DNA from: an uncultured Bacteroidales bacterium
GTDB taxonomy: Bacteria > Bacteroidota > Bacteroidia > Bacteroidales > Bacteroidaceae
NCBI GenBank assembly: GCA_937995875.1
Contig: CALKIW010000071.1
Span: forward strand, 1 to 64,000
DNA: 64,000 nt
Direction of reading: 5' to 3'
Position numbers and translations under genes: made by a program. Below, piece after piece: positions 27,341 through 37,071 of this stretch. Below the pieces are notes generated by a model, which saw only the letters and a list, made by a program, of their open reading frames with translations, made no database searches and was not told the origin of the DNA. The first letter of the stretch is position 1. Every line of letters starts with the position of its first letter.

Positions 27341-28453
27341 TTATGCTCCCCAGGCAAGTTTCACCACTTCATCAGCAATGACGTTGGCCGAATCTTTAAG
27401 TCCCAATTTCTTGATGTTTTCGCTTAGGGTGGCAAGTTTGGCATTGTCTGTCACGGTGTCAATGGCTGTTTGCAGCAGCGTGTCGGGGGCGTCGGCATCT
27501 TTCACGTAGATGGCCGCGTCTTTATTGACGAGGGCCATGGCATTCTTCGTCTGATGGTCTTCGGCAACGTTGGGACTTGGAACGAGAATCACAGGCATAC
27601 CCAATAGGCAGAACTCGCTGATTGAGCTTGCTCCCGACCGGCTGATAACCAAGTCGGCTGCCTTGTATGCTGCTCCCATGTCACTGATGAAATCCATCAC
27701 CTTGAGGTTAGGAATCTCACCAAAATCGCTTACAGCTTTGTTCATCGCCTCGTTGTAATATTTCCCGGTTTGCCAGATAAACTGCACATCGGATTCTTTC
27801 ACCCAGTCGAGATGCTGGCGTATACTTTCATTCACAGTGCGTGCACCGAGACTGCCCCCCACCAAGAGAATGGTCTTCTTGTTGGCGTCAAGACCGAACG
27901 ACAGGCGTGCCTCTTTCGGGCTCATGGTACATTCCAGCACATTCTGCCTCACCGGGTTGCCTGTCATGATAATCTTTTCGGCAGGAAAGAATCGTTCCAT
28001 CCCCTCGTAGGCCACACATATCTTGTCGGCTTTCTTGGCCAACAGTTGGTTAGTCACGCCGGCATAGCTGTTCTGTTCTTGAATCAGACAGGGAATACCT
28101 TTCGACGCACACACATTGAGCGTGGGGCCACTGGCATATCCGCCAACCCCCACAGCGGCCATGGGTTTGAAGTCGCGAATAATGCGTTTGGCTATGCGCT
28201 GGCTTTTCCAAATTTTGTATAACACGCCGCCATTCTTCAGAATATGCTTGCGGTCGAAGCCGCAGATGGGCAATCCTTTTATTTCGTATCCGGCAGTCGG
28301 AACGCGTTGCATTTCCATTCGTCCGAGTGCGCCGACAAACAGTATTTTGGCATCAGGATGCTTGCTTTTAATGGCATTGGCTATCGAGATGGCAGGGAAG
28401 ATATGACCGCCCGTTCCACCTCCGCTGATGATGATTCTTAATTCCTTGTTCAT
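27341..28453 (-). CDS. murG: UDP-GlcNAc--(MurNAc-pentapeptide)-lipid I GlcNAc transferase
   Basis: Peripheral inner-membrane GT28 glycosyltransferase that makes lipid II. ATG at 28453 gives 370 residues starting MNKELRIIISGGGTGGHIFPA, the family-typical start; an in-frame ATG 33 bp upstream is less likely. Donor-site motifs: LLVGGSLGARTVNESI and LVISRSGASSISEFCLLGMPVILVPSP. Its 314-bp separation from ftsW and a TACTTTTG box (28474-28481, minus) suggest a secondary promoter inside the dcw cluster. Confidence 0.96.
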   Translation of the reverse strand: MNKELRIIISGGGTGGHIFPAISIANAIKSKHPDAKILFVGALGRMEMQRVPTAGYEIKGLPICGFDRKHILKNGGVLYKIWKSQRIAKRIIRDFKPMAAVGVGGYASGPTLNVCASKGIPCLIQEQNSYAGVTNQLLAKKADKICVAYEGMERFFPAEKIIMTGNPVRQNVLECTMSPKEARLSFGLDANKKTILLVGGSLGARTVNESIRQHLDWVKESDVQFIWQTGKYYNEAMNKAVSDFGEIPNLKVMDFISDMGAAYKAADLVISRSGASSISEFCLLGMPVILVPSPNVAEDHQTKNAMALVNKDAAIYVKDADAPDTLLQTAIDTVTDNAKLATLSENIKKLGLKDSANVIADEVVKLAWGA

Positions 28454-28766
28454 GTGAACTATGTTATCTTTGGCAAAAGTAATCAAAAAAAATCGCTTTA
28501 GGCCATATTCTTACTACTTTATTTGTGTACCCTCAGGGTTATGCCATACGGCTCATGAGAATGACGGGTGTTATTGTAATCTGCTTTGTCATAAAGCAGT
28601 GCTCGTTTTAGGTTCAAGTGGCTTCCACCTTGTCCGCGAGTCGTGTATAAGTGGAGCTTAAGGTCGAAGAAGCAATAACTCCTCTTATTGTCCTTTCAGG
28701 TCTGTCCGACAGGTCAGGCAGACCAGCCCAGTCGTTTTTTATCCCCTTCTCTGTCCTTTTTCTCGG
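28454..28766. other. Unusual gap inside the dcw cluster (ftsW-murG)
   Basis: The only gap above 150 bp within the dcw run. Contents: a -7-type box for murG (28474-28481, minus) and a CTGCTTT/AAAGCAG hairpin around 28581-28600. Short open frames on either strand have no recognisable product. Probably an internal transcription stop/start zone. Confidence 0.5.
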
Positions 28767-30041
28767 CTATGCAGCAACCGTTGCCGTTTTCATTTCGTTG
28801 TTGTCGGGAGCTATGTTCTTTTTGGCCGATCGGCTCACGCTCAGTATTGCTCCAATGTATATACAGTTGATGATAGACGATGTTCCACCCTTGCTGATCA
28901 GAGGAAGCGGTTGCCCGGTAACGGGAGCCAATCCTACGGCCACACACATATTGAACAGAGCTTGCGTCACGAGCAACAGAGCCAGCCCCATAGCCAAGAA
29001 GGCTGGGAAATTGTTTTCACATCGATTGGCAATCCTGCCCGTGCGGAACAGCAGTATGATATAGAGCATGGCAACGAAAAAAGCTCCGGCTATGCCCAGT
29101 TCCTCAATGATAATGGCATAGATGAAGTCGGAGAAGGCTTGCGACAGGAAGTCGCGTTCCACAGAGTTGCCCGGTCCCTTCCCGATGATGTTTGATGACA
29201 CGATGGCTATGTTGGCATGAGCCACTTGTGCGTCTTTGTCCAGATCTACCTCGTTGGGAGCCACTTCCGTGTCATCGAGAAATTTGTCTATACGCGATTT
29301 CCAGGTGTCGAAGCGGTGTAGCACGCCTTTGCTCCGACCGCCCTCTTCGTTCTCCTCAGTCTGGGCTATCTGTTCGGTGAAATTGTTTTTATTGTTCTCT
29401 TGCTTGATGTCTTTACCCAAAAACATGACCATTGCGACGACCGTAACGCACAGTATAACCACCACGCCAATGAGTTTGCCTAATTGTTGAGCCGGCACAC
29501 GACCAATGACCATCATCAGGAAGATGACGACGCACAGCAGTGCCGCCGTGGAGAGGTTTTCGACACCGATGAGCGGGATAATGATGGCACACACGATGAG
29601 AATGAATTTCATGGCGTGTCTGTCGGCTCCGTCATTAGTCTGCATGGCACTGAGAATCTGTGCGGTAGCCAATACCATTGTTCCCTTGGCCAACTCAGAA
29701 GGTTGGAACTGTATGCCGAGAAACGAAATCCAGCGCTGGGCATCATTCGTCGATGGGCCGACAGCATATACCCATACCAGCGTAATGATCGACAGAATAA
29801 GCAGTATGGGGGTGGCTATCTTGAAATATTTACACTTGATGTTCAGCGTCACAACCATAAAGAATACGCCGACTGCCAAGATCAGAAAGTGCTTGATAAT
29901 AGGTGCCAGATAGTTGCCGCCTTTATAGGTCAGTCCGGATGAGGCAGAGAAAACCTCCACGATGCTGATGATGCATAGGAAGAAAAACACCATCCAGATG
30001 ACTTTGTCGCCTTTAAATATGTTTCCGAGTTTCTTGTTCAT
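28767..30041 (-). CDS. ftsW: SEDS peptidoglycan glycosyltransferase FtsW
   Basis: Polytopic inner-membrane SEDS polymerase of septal peptidoglycan. 424 residues with about ten hydrophobic segments. Signatures: WISFLGIQFQPSELAKGTM, LIGVENLSTAALL, GKGPGNSVERDFLSQAFSDF, GLAPVTGQPLPLISKGGTS. A long extracytoplasmic loop of about 90 charged residues (about 215-300) precedes the conserved IIEELG segment. RodA is the alternative, but the dcw position favours FtsW. Confidence 0.93.
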   Translation of the reverse strand: MNKKLGNIFKGDKVIWMVFFFLCIISIVEVFSASSGLTYKGGNYLAPIIKHFLILAVGVFFMVVTLNIKCKYFKIATPILLILSIITLVWVYAVGPSTNDAQRWISFLGIQFQPSELAKGTMVLATAQILSAMQTNDGADRHAMKFILIVCAIIIPLIGVENLSTAALLCVVIFLMMVIGRVPAQQLGKLIGVVVILCVTVVAMVMFLGKDIKQENNKNNFTEQIAQTEENEEGGRSKGVLHRFDTWKSRIDKFLDDTEVAPNEVDLDKDAQVAHANIAIVSSNIIGKGPGNSVERDFLSQAFSDFIYAIIIEELGIAGAFFVAMLYIILLFRTGRIANRCENNFPAFLAMGLALLLVTQALFNMCVAVGLAPVTGQPLPLISKGGTSSIINCIYIGAILSVSRSAKKNIAPDNNEMKTATVAA

Positions 30042-30108
30042 TCAGTTATTTCATGTTTGGAATTTGATGGGTAGTGTGCAATGGCAGTGTTGCCTATGGG
30101 TGGGCCTG

Positions 30109-31440
30109 TTACAGGTTGCGCACCAGAGTCTTAAACTGGTTTCCCCGATCCTCCATGTTGTTGAAGAGATCGAAGCTGGCGCAGCATGGCGAGAGCAACA
30201 CGGTGTCGCCCGTCTTAGCCATTTTATAGCAGGCTTCCACACAGTCTTTCATAGAGTGGGTGTCGGCTACGGGCAGCCCAAGGTCATCGAAGTTGTCGTG
30301 CAGTTTCTTGTTGTCGGCTCCGAGATATACCAGCCCCACGCATTTCTGCTTCACAAGCTCTTTGATGGTGCTGTAATCGTTGCCCTTGTCCTTTCCCCCG
30401 ATGATGAGAATGGTGGGCGTTTTCATGCTTTCCAGTGCATACCAGCAAGCATCGACATTGGTTGCCTTAGAATCGTTTATATAGTGCACGCCGGCCACAT
30501 TACAGACTTTTTCGAGCCGATGTTCCACTCCGGGAAAGTCGCTGAGACTCTTGCGTATCTGCTCTTTCCTGATACCGCTGATGTTTGATGCCAATCCGGC
30601 GGCCAGCGAGTTGTAGATGTTATGTTTACCGGTGAGCGAAAGCGCCTCTTGTTCCATATTGAACGGCACGGGATATTCGAGTGTGTACTGCCCCTGCTCG
30701 ATGTAACCTATGCTGCCTTTTTCCTTGAGTTCAGAGAATGGGCATTGTACGGCATGGATGTCGTATTTTTCCAATTCTTTCTTCACTACGGGGTCGTCGT
30801 TCCAATAGATGAAACTGTCTTCTTCCGTCTGATTTTGAATAATACGCATCTTGGCATCGACATAATTCTGAAACTTATAGTCGTAGCGGTCGAGATGGTC
30901 GGGCGTAATGTTGAGCAGAATGGCAATGTTAGCACGGAAATCATACATGTTGTCAAGTTGGAACGAGCTTAACTCAATGATATAATAGGCGTGTGGATCT
31001 TCTGCCACCTGCAGGGCGAGACTTCGCCCGATGTTGCCCGCCAATCCTACGTCATATCCTGCCTCCTTGAAAATGTGGTATATCAGTGAGGTTGTTGTGG
31101 TTTTGCCATTGCTGCCGGTGACGCATATCATTTTGGAATGGGTGTATCTTCCGGCAAACTCTATCTCGCTGATAAGATGCGTGCCCTGTGCGATGAGCTT
31201 TTGAATCATGGGCACTTGGTCGGGGATACCCGGACTTTTAATCACCTCGTCGGCATTGAGTATCTTGGCTTCGGTATGTCCGCCCTCCTCCCATGCGATG
31301 TCGTGAGCATCGAGTGCCTGTTTATAGTTGTCCTTGATGTGAACGGAGTCTGAAACGAAGACATCGAAGCCTTCCTTCTTGGCAAGTACGGCTGCTCCGG
31401 TTCCACTTTCTCCTGCTCCTAAAACTACTATTCTTTTCAT
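30109..31440 (-). CDS. murD: UDP-N-acetylmuramoyl-L-alanine--D-glutamate ligase
   Basis: Adds D-Glu to UDP-MurNAc-L-Ala. 443 residues. Motifs: VVLGAGESGTGAAVLA (UDP binding), SPGIPDQVP, the P-loop VTGSNGKTTTTSL near residue 110, IIELSSFQLD, NITPDHLDRY, HRLEKVCNVAGVHYINDSKATN and the C-terminal LLSPCCASFDLF. 67 bp upstream of the ftsW start. Confidence 0.97.
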   Translation of the reverse strand: MKRIVVLGAGESGTGAAVLAKKEGFDVFVSDSVHIKDNYKQALDAHDIAWEEGGHTEAKILNADEVIKSPGIPDQVPMIQKLIAQGTHLISEIEFAGRYTHSKMICVTGSNGKTTTTSLIYHIFKEAGYDVGLAGNIGRSLALQVAEDPHAYYIIELSSFQLDNMYDFRANIAILLNITPDHLDRYDYKFQNYVDAKMRIIQNQTEEDSFIYWNDDPVVKKELEKYDIHAVQCPFSELKEKGSIGYIEQGQYTLEYPVPFNMEQEALSLTGKHNIYNSLAAGLASNISGIRKEQIRKSLSDFPGVEHRLEKVCNVAGVHYINDSKATNVDACWYALESMKTPTILIIGGKDKGNDYSTIKELVKQKCVGLVYLGADNKKLHDNFDDLGLPVADTHSMKDCVEACYKMAKTGDTVLLSPCCASFDLFNNMEDRGNQFKTLVRNL

Positions 31441-31548
31441 TTTTCTGTGTTTTTACTTGTTTGGTGTGGATAATGGGATGAGCTTGAAATATAGGTTTGG
31501 ATAGAAAATTCCTAATCCCTTCTGCTCCTTCCATTAGCCTTCTCTCCC

Positions 31549-32817
31549 TTATCTTATCTTCAGTGTGATGATGGTCATGGCCGCGAGGATAATTGTTATA
31601 ATCCAGAATCGGATGGTGATTTTCGATTCGTGTTTGGCCGAATGAGGTGCTTTGATCAGATAGGAGCAGTCGGCTTCGAGCTGATCTGGGGTCACCCGGA
31701 AGTTGTCGTGTATGGGGGTGCGTTTAAAGATGCGTTGCTTCACGCCCTTGCGCTTGCCCGCTTTGTAGTACCACACCTGCATGATGACACTGAGACTCTC
31801 TACGAAAAATATACCGCAGAGAATCGGCAGCAACAACTCTTTGTGGATAATGATGGCACAAACGGCGATGATACCGCCGATGGTGAGCGAGCCGGTATCG
31901 CCCATAAAGACCTGAGCTGGATAGGCATTATACCACAGGAACCCAATAAGTGCACCCACAAAGGCACACATAAACACCACCAATTCCTGTGAGCCGGGAA
32001 TATACATGATGTTAAGATAGGCGGCAAATTCCATGTGCGAACTCACGTAGGCCAGTATGCCAAGTGCCACTCCGATGATGGCAGAGTTTCCCGCCGCCAT
32101 GCCGTCCATACCGTCGTTGAGGTTGGCTCCGTTGCTCACGGCTGTCACCACCAATATGGTCATGATCACAAAGAGTATCCATCCCGCCGCTACGCGGTGT
32201 TTGCCACAGAACGACGTGATGCGGGAGTAGTCCAGATTGTGCCCTTTGACAAAGGGAATCGTGGTTTTGAGGGTCTTCCGCGCCTCTGCCCTATGCTTAA
32301 TAACAACTTCCTGCCCCTGCTTTTCAAGCACGATGTTCTCGTTGGATTTCACATCTGGCGAAGCCCAGAGCACGAGTCCTACGATGAGTCCGATACCCAC
32401 TTGCCCCACTATTTTATATTTGCCTTTCAATCCCTCCTTGTTGCGTCGGAATATCTTGATGAAGTCGTCCATACCGCCAAGCACTCCCAACCACACTGTG
32501 GTGATAATCATCAGGATGAGGTAAATGTTTCTCAATCGGCCGAGAAGCAGTACGGGAATGAGTATCGACACGATGATGATGATGCCACCCATGGACGGAA
32601 CGCCAATCTTCTTGGTGCCGAACGGGTCTATTTTCTCATCACGTTGGGTCTCGGTAATCTGTTTTTTCTTCAGGAATTTGATGAAACGCTCACCAAACCA
32701 TGCCGACACGACCAATGATAAAATCAGTGCCAATAACGCCCGGAACGAAATATAACCCCATATTCGTGCACCGGAGATGCCGAACTGTTCTAAGAATCTA
32801 AATAGGTAATATAGCAT
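31549..32817 (-). CDS. mraY: Phospho-N-acetylmuramoyl-pentapeptide-transferase
   Basis: Integral membrane enzyme making lipid I on undecaprenyl phosphate. 422 residues, longer than the roughly 360 of E. coli because of a soluble insertion (about residues 155-205) typical of Bacteroidetes. Motifs: GTKKIGVPSMGGIIII, LGGMDDFIKI, NGANLNDGMDGMAAG, NAYPAQVFMGDTGSL and the C-terminal KRTPIHDNF. It starts 14 bp after murE. Confidence 0.96.
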   Translation of the reverse strand: MLYYLFRFLEQFGISGARIWGYISFRALLALILSLVVSAWFGERFIKFLKKKQITETQRDEKIDPFGTKKIGVPSMGGIIIIVSILIPVLLLGRLRNIYLILMIITTVWLGVLGGMDDFIKIFRRNKEGLKGKYKIVGQVGIGLIVGLVLWASPDVKSNENIVLEKQGQEVVIKHRAEARKTLKTTIPFVKGHNLDYSRITSFCGKHRVAAGWILFVIMTILVVTAVSNGANLNDGMDGMAAGNSAIIGVALGILAYVSSHMEFAAYLNIMYIPGSQELVVFMCAFVGALIGFLWYNAYPAQVFMGDTGSLTIGGIIAVCAIIIHKELLLPILCGIFFVESLSVIMQVWYYKAGKRKGVKQRIFKRTPIHDNFRVTPDQLEADCSYLIKAPHSAKHESKITIRFWIITIILAAMTIITLKIR

Positions 32818-32831
32818 TTTTCTAACTTTCT

Positions 32832-34316
32832 TTAATCGTTTCTTGATGAAGCGTCGGCAGTTTTGCTGTCGATACCGAATATCTCCCGAATCACTTCCTT
32901 GTCGTCAAAGTGATGCTTCACTCCTTTTATCTCTTGATAGTTTTCGTGCCCTTTTCCGGCTACGAGCACCACGTCGCCCTTGCCTGCCAACATACAGGCG
33001 GTCTTGATGGCTTCGCGTCGGTCGGCAATACTGATCACCTTTTTCATCTGCTGCTTGTTAAGTCCGGCAAGCATGTCGTCGATGATGTCCTGCGGCTCTT
33101 CAAATCGAGGATTGTCACTGGTGATAATCACGCGGTCGCTCTGTTTCACTGCTTCCTGTGCCATCAGCGGACGTTTGCCCTTGTCTCGGTTGCCGCCTGC
33201 ACCGCAAACGGTGATGATGTGCCCTTTTCCGTCGACTTCTTGGATGGCGTTGAGCACATTCTCCAGAGCGTCGGGTGTGTGGGCATAGTCCACAATGGCC
33301 GTCACACCCTCCGGCGACTGTATCGGCTCCAACCGTCCACTCACGCTGTGAAGCGTACTCAGGGCTATCAGGATGTCTTCCGGTTGCTTGCCCAACATCC
33401 GGGCGGCACCATAAACCGCCAGCAGATTGCTCACATTGAACTTGCCGATGAACTGCACACCCACTTCATGACCGTCCACATTGAGATACATTCCGGCAAA
33501 GTGCATCTCTATGATGCGTGCGCGGAAATCGGCCATCTGGCGTGTCGAATAGGTCTTTACGGTTGCCTTGCAGTTTTGCACCATAACCATGCCGTTCTTG
33601 TCGTCGGCGTTGGTAATGGCGAATGACGACTTGGGCAGGTCGTCAAAGAATTTCTTTTTGGCATTGCGATAGTTCTCAAACGTTTTGTGATAGTCGAGAT
33701 GGTCGCGCGAAAGATTGGTAAACAGACCGCCTGTAAAGCTTAGTCCGCCGATGCGCTTCTGAGCAATGGCATGACTGGAACACTCCATGAACGCATATTC
33801 ACATCCTGCATCGACCATTCGCGCCAACAGTTTGTTCAGCTCAACGGCATCAGGCGTGGTGTGGTCGGCAGGTATAGCCTCGTCTTCTATGTAATTGCAG
33901 ACGGTGGACAGAAGTCCGCATTTGTGGCCCATTTTGCGGAACATATTATATAATAAGGTGGCAACGGTGGTTTTCCCATTCGTGCCCGTCACGCCCACGA
34001 GTTTCAGTTTCTTGGACGGATTGCCGTAGAAAACTGTGGCCACCTTTCCAACCACATCTTCGGTTGATGTCACCTGCACATAGGTCACACCCTCTGTCCG
34101 GTCTTCGGGGACATCTTCACAGAGTATGGCTTTGGCTCCCATTGCTATGGCTTTGGGTATGAAGCGGTGCCCATCAACCTGTGTTCCCTTCATCGCAACG
34201 AAGAGATGACCGTTGTCAATCTTGCGTGAGTCGATGTTCACGCCCGTGATGTCAGCATCAGCATCGCCGATGATGGCAAGCGGGTTGATAGCTTTCAGCA
34301 ACTCTTGTAATTTCAT
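32832..34316 (-). CDS. murE: UDP-MurNAc-tripeptide synthetase, meso-diaminopimelate type
   Basis: Adds the third stem-peptide residue. 494 residues. Motifs: DSRKIDNGHLFVAMKGTQVDGH, P-loop VTGTNGKTTVATL near residue 111, SSHAIAQKRIGGL, NLSRDHLDYH, VDYAHTPDALENVL. ITSDNPRFEEP carries the DNPR signature associated with meso-diaminopimelate rather than lysine. 43 bp after ftsI. murF, usually next, is not here but at 58.6-59.9 kb. Confidence 0.96.
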   Translation of the reverse strand: MKLQELLKAINPLAIIGDADADITGVNIDSRKIDNGHLFVAMKGTQVDGHRFIPKAIAMGAKAILCEDVPEDRTEGVTYVQVTSTEDVVGKVATVFYGNPSKKLKLVGVTGTNGKTTVATLLYNMFRKMGHKCGLLSTVCNYIEDEAIPADHTTPDAVELNKLLARMVDAGCEYAFMECSSHAIAQKRIGGLSFTGGLFTNLSRDHLDYHKTFENYRNAKKKFFDDLPKSSFAITNADDKNGMVMVQNCKATVKTYSTRQMADFRARIIEMHFAGMYLNVDGHEVGVQFIGKFNVSNLLAVYGAARMLGKQPEDILIALSTLHSVSGRLEPIQSPEGVTAIVDYAHTPDALENVLNAIQEVDGKGHIITVCGAGGNRDKGKRPLMAQEAVKQSDRVIITSDNPRFEEPQDIIDDMLAGLNKQQMKKVISIADRREAIKTACMLAGKGDVVLVAGKGHENYQEIKGVKHHFDDKEVIREIFGIDSKTADASSRND

Positions 34317-34359
34317 ATTGCAGTTATTATATTGTTTTCGAAGTCATTAGCTATGTACC

Positions 34360-36528
34360 TTATTTCAAGGTCAGCGTGCACACATTGCCTTTCTGAATGT
34401 AGTGGCCGGCCGGCAGACTTTGTTCAACCACCTTTCCCCGACCGTTGATGCGGCACCGCACACCACGCTTTTCTATCAGATAAACGGCATCGCGTGCTCC
34501 CATGCCGGTTACATCGGGGATAAACTTGTTGCCCCATTCTTTTTTCTTCACCAGCGAAACATGGTTGTCTGCTTTCTGCACCGTACCCCAAATGGGCTTC
34601 TTCGTGGGAGTATTGCTTCTGAAATTGGCGTTTGTCTTGATGCCCAGATTAGACAAAACATAGTCGGCCGACAGAATGTTTCCACCCTTCACGTCGGGCA
34701 CGAGAATAGAAGTGGAGTCCCTCGCATCTTTCACGTCGAGACGAACACTGTGCGCCATGATGCCTTCGGCAATATGGCGGAACACAACACCGCTCATGCC
34801 ACCGCCCGAAGCCGGTAATCCCGATTTCTGGATGCACACGATACAGCTGTAGCGTGGTGCGTCGGCGGGGAAGAAACCGGCAAACGACAATAAGTAGTTC
34901 ACGCGTCCGCTCTTGTATCCGGCGGCACCTTGTGAAATTTGTGCCGTACCCGTCTTGCCGGCGACGGCAAACGATGGCGACCCGGCTTTCCTGCCTAAGC
35001 CCTCGCTCACCACTTTGGTCAGCATCTCCTGCATCCATTTTATCACTTTGGGAGAGGCAATCTGTTCGTGCCCTGCAACCACCTGCGGTGGAAATTCCTC
35101 GATGATTTCTCCGTTTTTCACGGCCGCTTTCACAAAGCGCGGTTGCATCATCTTTCCGCCATTGGCAATGGCATTGTAAAAGGTAAGGGTAGAGATGGGC
35201 GGAATCTGCGTCTCGTATCCTATACTCATCCATGGGAGGGCTGTGTTGCTCCAATTAACCCACTCGCCGCGTTTATTCTTTTTGGGCATACGGACGATGC
35301 CTGACGCTGCTCCCACAATCGGGATGTGCAGGTCGGCGGTGATGCCCGAACGATAGACGCCTTCCACGAATTTCTCAGGATTGGCATGATAATATTCGTC
35401 TATGATTCGACTCACGCCAATGTTCGAGCTCACTTTCAGCGTCTTTGGCAGATTCATCGTTCCGTAGCCCCCACGCCGCCAGTTGTGGTCTTTCATCTGC
35501 CGTCCGTACATCGGCCAGATGCCGCCACCGGTATCTACAATCTTGGTGGTGTCGCACATACCGTCTTCCAGAGCTGTCATTATCGATATGGGCTTGAACA
35601 CCGAGCCGGGTTCGAGCAGGTCGCTCACGGCATGATTCTTGATTTCGCGATACTTGCCGTCGATACATTTTTCCATATTGACAATGGCCTTCACGTCGCC
35701 GGTCTGCACTTCCATCACGATGGCTACTCCCACATTGCCGTTGATTTCTTCCAGTTCGTCGATGACAGCGCGCTCTGCCAGGTCCTGCATCCGCACGTCG
35801 ATGGTGGTCACGATGTCGGCTCCGGCTATGGGTGGAGTGTCCATGATGTCGAGAAACTTATTGAGCACCTTGCGCCGGTGCTTGATGCCGTTGGTGCCGC
35901 GAAGCAGCGAATCGTAAGACAGTTCGAGTCCGCATCGCGGTGTCCGACCGTTGTCCATGGCCGCATACATATCGCCTACGGTGCGCCCGGCCAGAGTGCC
36001 GTATGGCCGTTCGCGCGAGTTGAGTTCGTCCCAATGGAAACCGCTCTTGAATTTAGACAGACAGAACACGGGCAACTGCTTCACCTGTGAATAGGTGTTG
36101 TAGTCGATGCGTTTTGGCCAAATGGCCCAATGACGCTTTCTTTCTTTCTTTCCCCGTTCCAGATGAGCCTTGAACTGTGCCGCACTCTGTTCGGGGAATA
36201 TCCTGTTCAGCCCCATGCAGATGCTGTCGAGTTTTTCATGCCAAAGACTGTCGGTTTTAGCATCGTAGAGCTGCTTGAAATCCATATATATCTTGAACTC
36301 AGGCAGCGACGATGCCAGCAACTGACCGTCGCAACTCAGAATGTTGCCACGTGTGGGGATCACCTCCACACTGTCTTTCTTTACGCGGTCGGCCACTTTC
36401 AGCCAATAGTCGCGCTTGGCGGTCATGATATAGCTTGCCTTGGCCACCACAGCCAATGCGATAACTGTCATCAACACAGCTATGGCGCTGTATCTGGGCA
36501 TGATTTTGTTATAGTCGAATTTGCTCAT
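34360..36528 (-). CDS. ftsI: Septal penicillin-binding protein, transpeptidase with PASTA domain (FtsI/PBP3)
   Basis: Class B PBP that cross-links septal peptidoglycan with FtsW. 722 residues: one N-terminal membrane anchor (about residues 14-32), a dimerisation-type domain, then the transpeptidase domain with LLEPGSVFKPIS (SxxK, catalytic serine near residue 310), SSN in VSSNIGVSR, and AGKTGTAQ (KTG). The C-terminal 65 residues (KFIPDVTGMGARDAVYLIEKRG) form a PASTA-type domain, as usual in Bacteroidetes FtsI. It starts 6 bp after ftsL. Confidence 0.96.
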   Translation of the reverse strand: MSKFDYNKIMPRYSAIAVLMTVIALAVVAKASYIMTAKRDYWLKVADRVKKDSVEVIPTRGNILSCDGQLLASSLPEFKIYMDFKQLYDAKTDSLWHEKLDSICMGLNRIFPEQSAAQFKAHLERGKKERKRHWAIWPKRIDYNTYSQVKQLPVFCLSKFKSGFHWDELNSRERPYGTLAGRTVGDMYAAMDNGRTPRCGLELSYDSLLRGTNGIKHRRKVLNKFLDIMDTPPIAGADIVTTIDVRMQDLAERAVIDELEEINGNVGVAIVMEVQTGDVKAIVNMEKCIDGKYREIKNHAVSDLLEPGSVFKPISIMTALEDGMCDTTKIVDTGGGIWPMYGRQMKDHNWRRGGYGTMNLPKTLKVSSNIGVSRIIDEYYHANPEKFVEGVYRSGITADLHIPIVGAASGIVRMPKKNKRGEWVNWSNTALPWMSIGYETQIPPISTLTFYNAIANGGKMMQPRFVKAAVKNGEIIEEFPPQVVAGHEQIASPKVIKWMQEMLTKVVSEGLGRKAGSPSFAVAGKTGTAQISQGAAGYKSGRVNYLLSFAGFFPADAPRYSCIVCIQKSGLPASGGGMSGVVFRHIAEGIMAHSVRLDVKDARDSTSILVPDVKGGNILSADYVLSNLGIKTNANFRSNTPTKKPIWGTVQKADNHVSLVKKKEWGNKFIPDVTGMGARDAVYLIEKRGVRCRINGRGKVVEQSLPAGHYIQKGNVCTLTLK

Positions 36529-36534
36529 TTCGCT

Positions 36535-37071
36535 TCATTCCGGAATATTTATGATATAGGGAGGCTGGTTGGCCATTTTCAGCACACTGTCTTCATTGTT
36601 TTTCAAGAGTTTCAGTACGTTGCTTTCCCGGCTTTTTTCGGTGAGCTGGCTGGTGCTCGAAAGGGCTTTGTATTTTGCGTCCTGAAGTTCACTTTGCAGA
36701 TGGTCTATCTCGATGATATCCTGCTGACAACTGTATCGGTTGGAGATGTACAGTATCAGGAAGAACACAATGAGAATCAACAGCCATATCTGCCGACGCA
36801 CGGCCGCCGTGTTCAGAATGTCGCCACCAAGTATCTTGCGAAGGGAGAGGGTGCGCGACTGCGGGGCCTCGCCTTCGATGGCTTGTTTTTGTATCACCTC
36901 TTTCAGCGACAGCTCGTCGGGATCATCGTCCTGCACGGCTTTCTCCTTGCCGTTGTTGGCGGCTTTCTTTCTGTCGGCAGTAGCTTTCAGGGCATCTCTG
37001 GCCTCCTCGTCGGAGGGGCCGTAGTTGTCCTGTTGAGGCTCGTCTTGTATTTGGTCTTTGTCTTTTTTCAT
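36535..37071 (-). CDS. FtsL-like divisome protein
   Basis: A 178-residue bitopic protein: a long hydrophilic N-terminus (about 95 residues, Lys/Asp/Glu-rich), one membrane segment (IWLLILIVFFLILYISNRY), then a short coiled-coil-like periplasmic segment (EIDHLQSELQDAKYKAL...SRESNVLKLL). This is FtsL-like architecture in the FtsL position, between rsmH and ftsI. FtsL proteins diverge strongly, so the call relies on topology and context. ATGA overlap with rsmH. Confidence 0.85.
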   Translation of the reverse strand: MKKDKDQIQDEPQQDNYGPSDEEARDALKATADRKKAANNGKEKAVQDDDPDELSLKEVIQKQAIEGEAPQSRTLSLRKILGGDILNTAAVRRQIWLLILIVFFLILYISNRYSCQQDIIEIDHLQSELQDAKYKALSSTSQLTEKSRESNVLKLLKNNEDSVLKMANQPPYIINIPE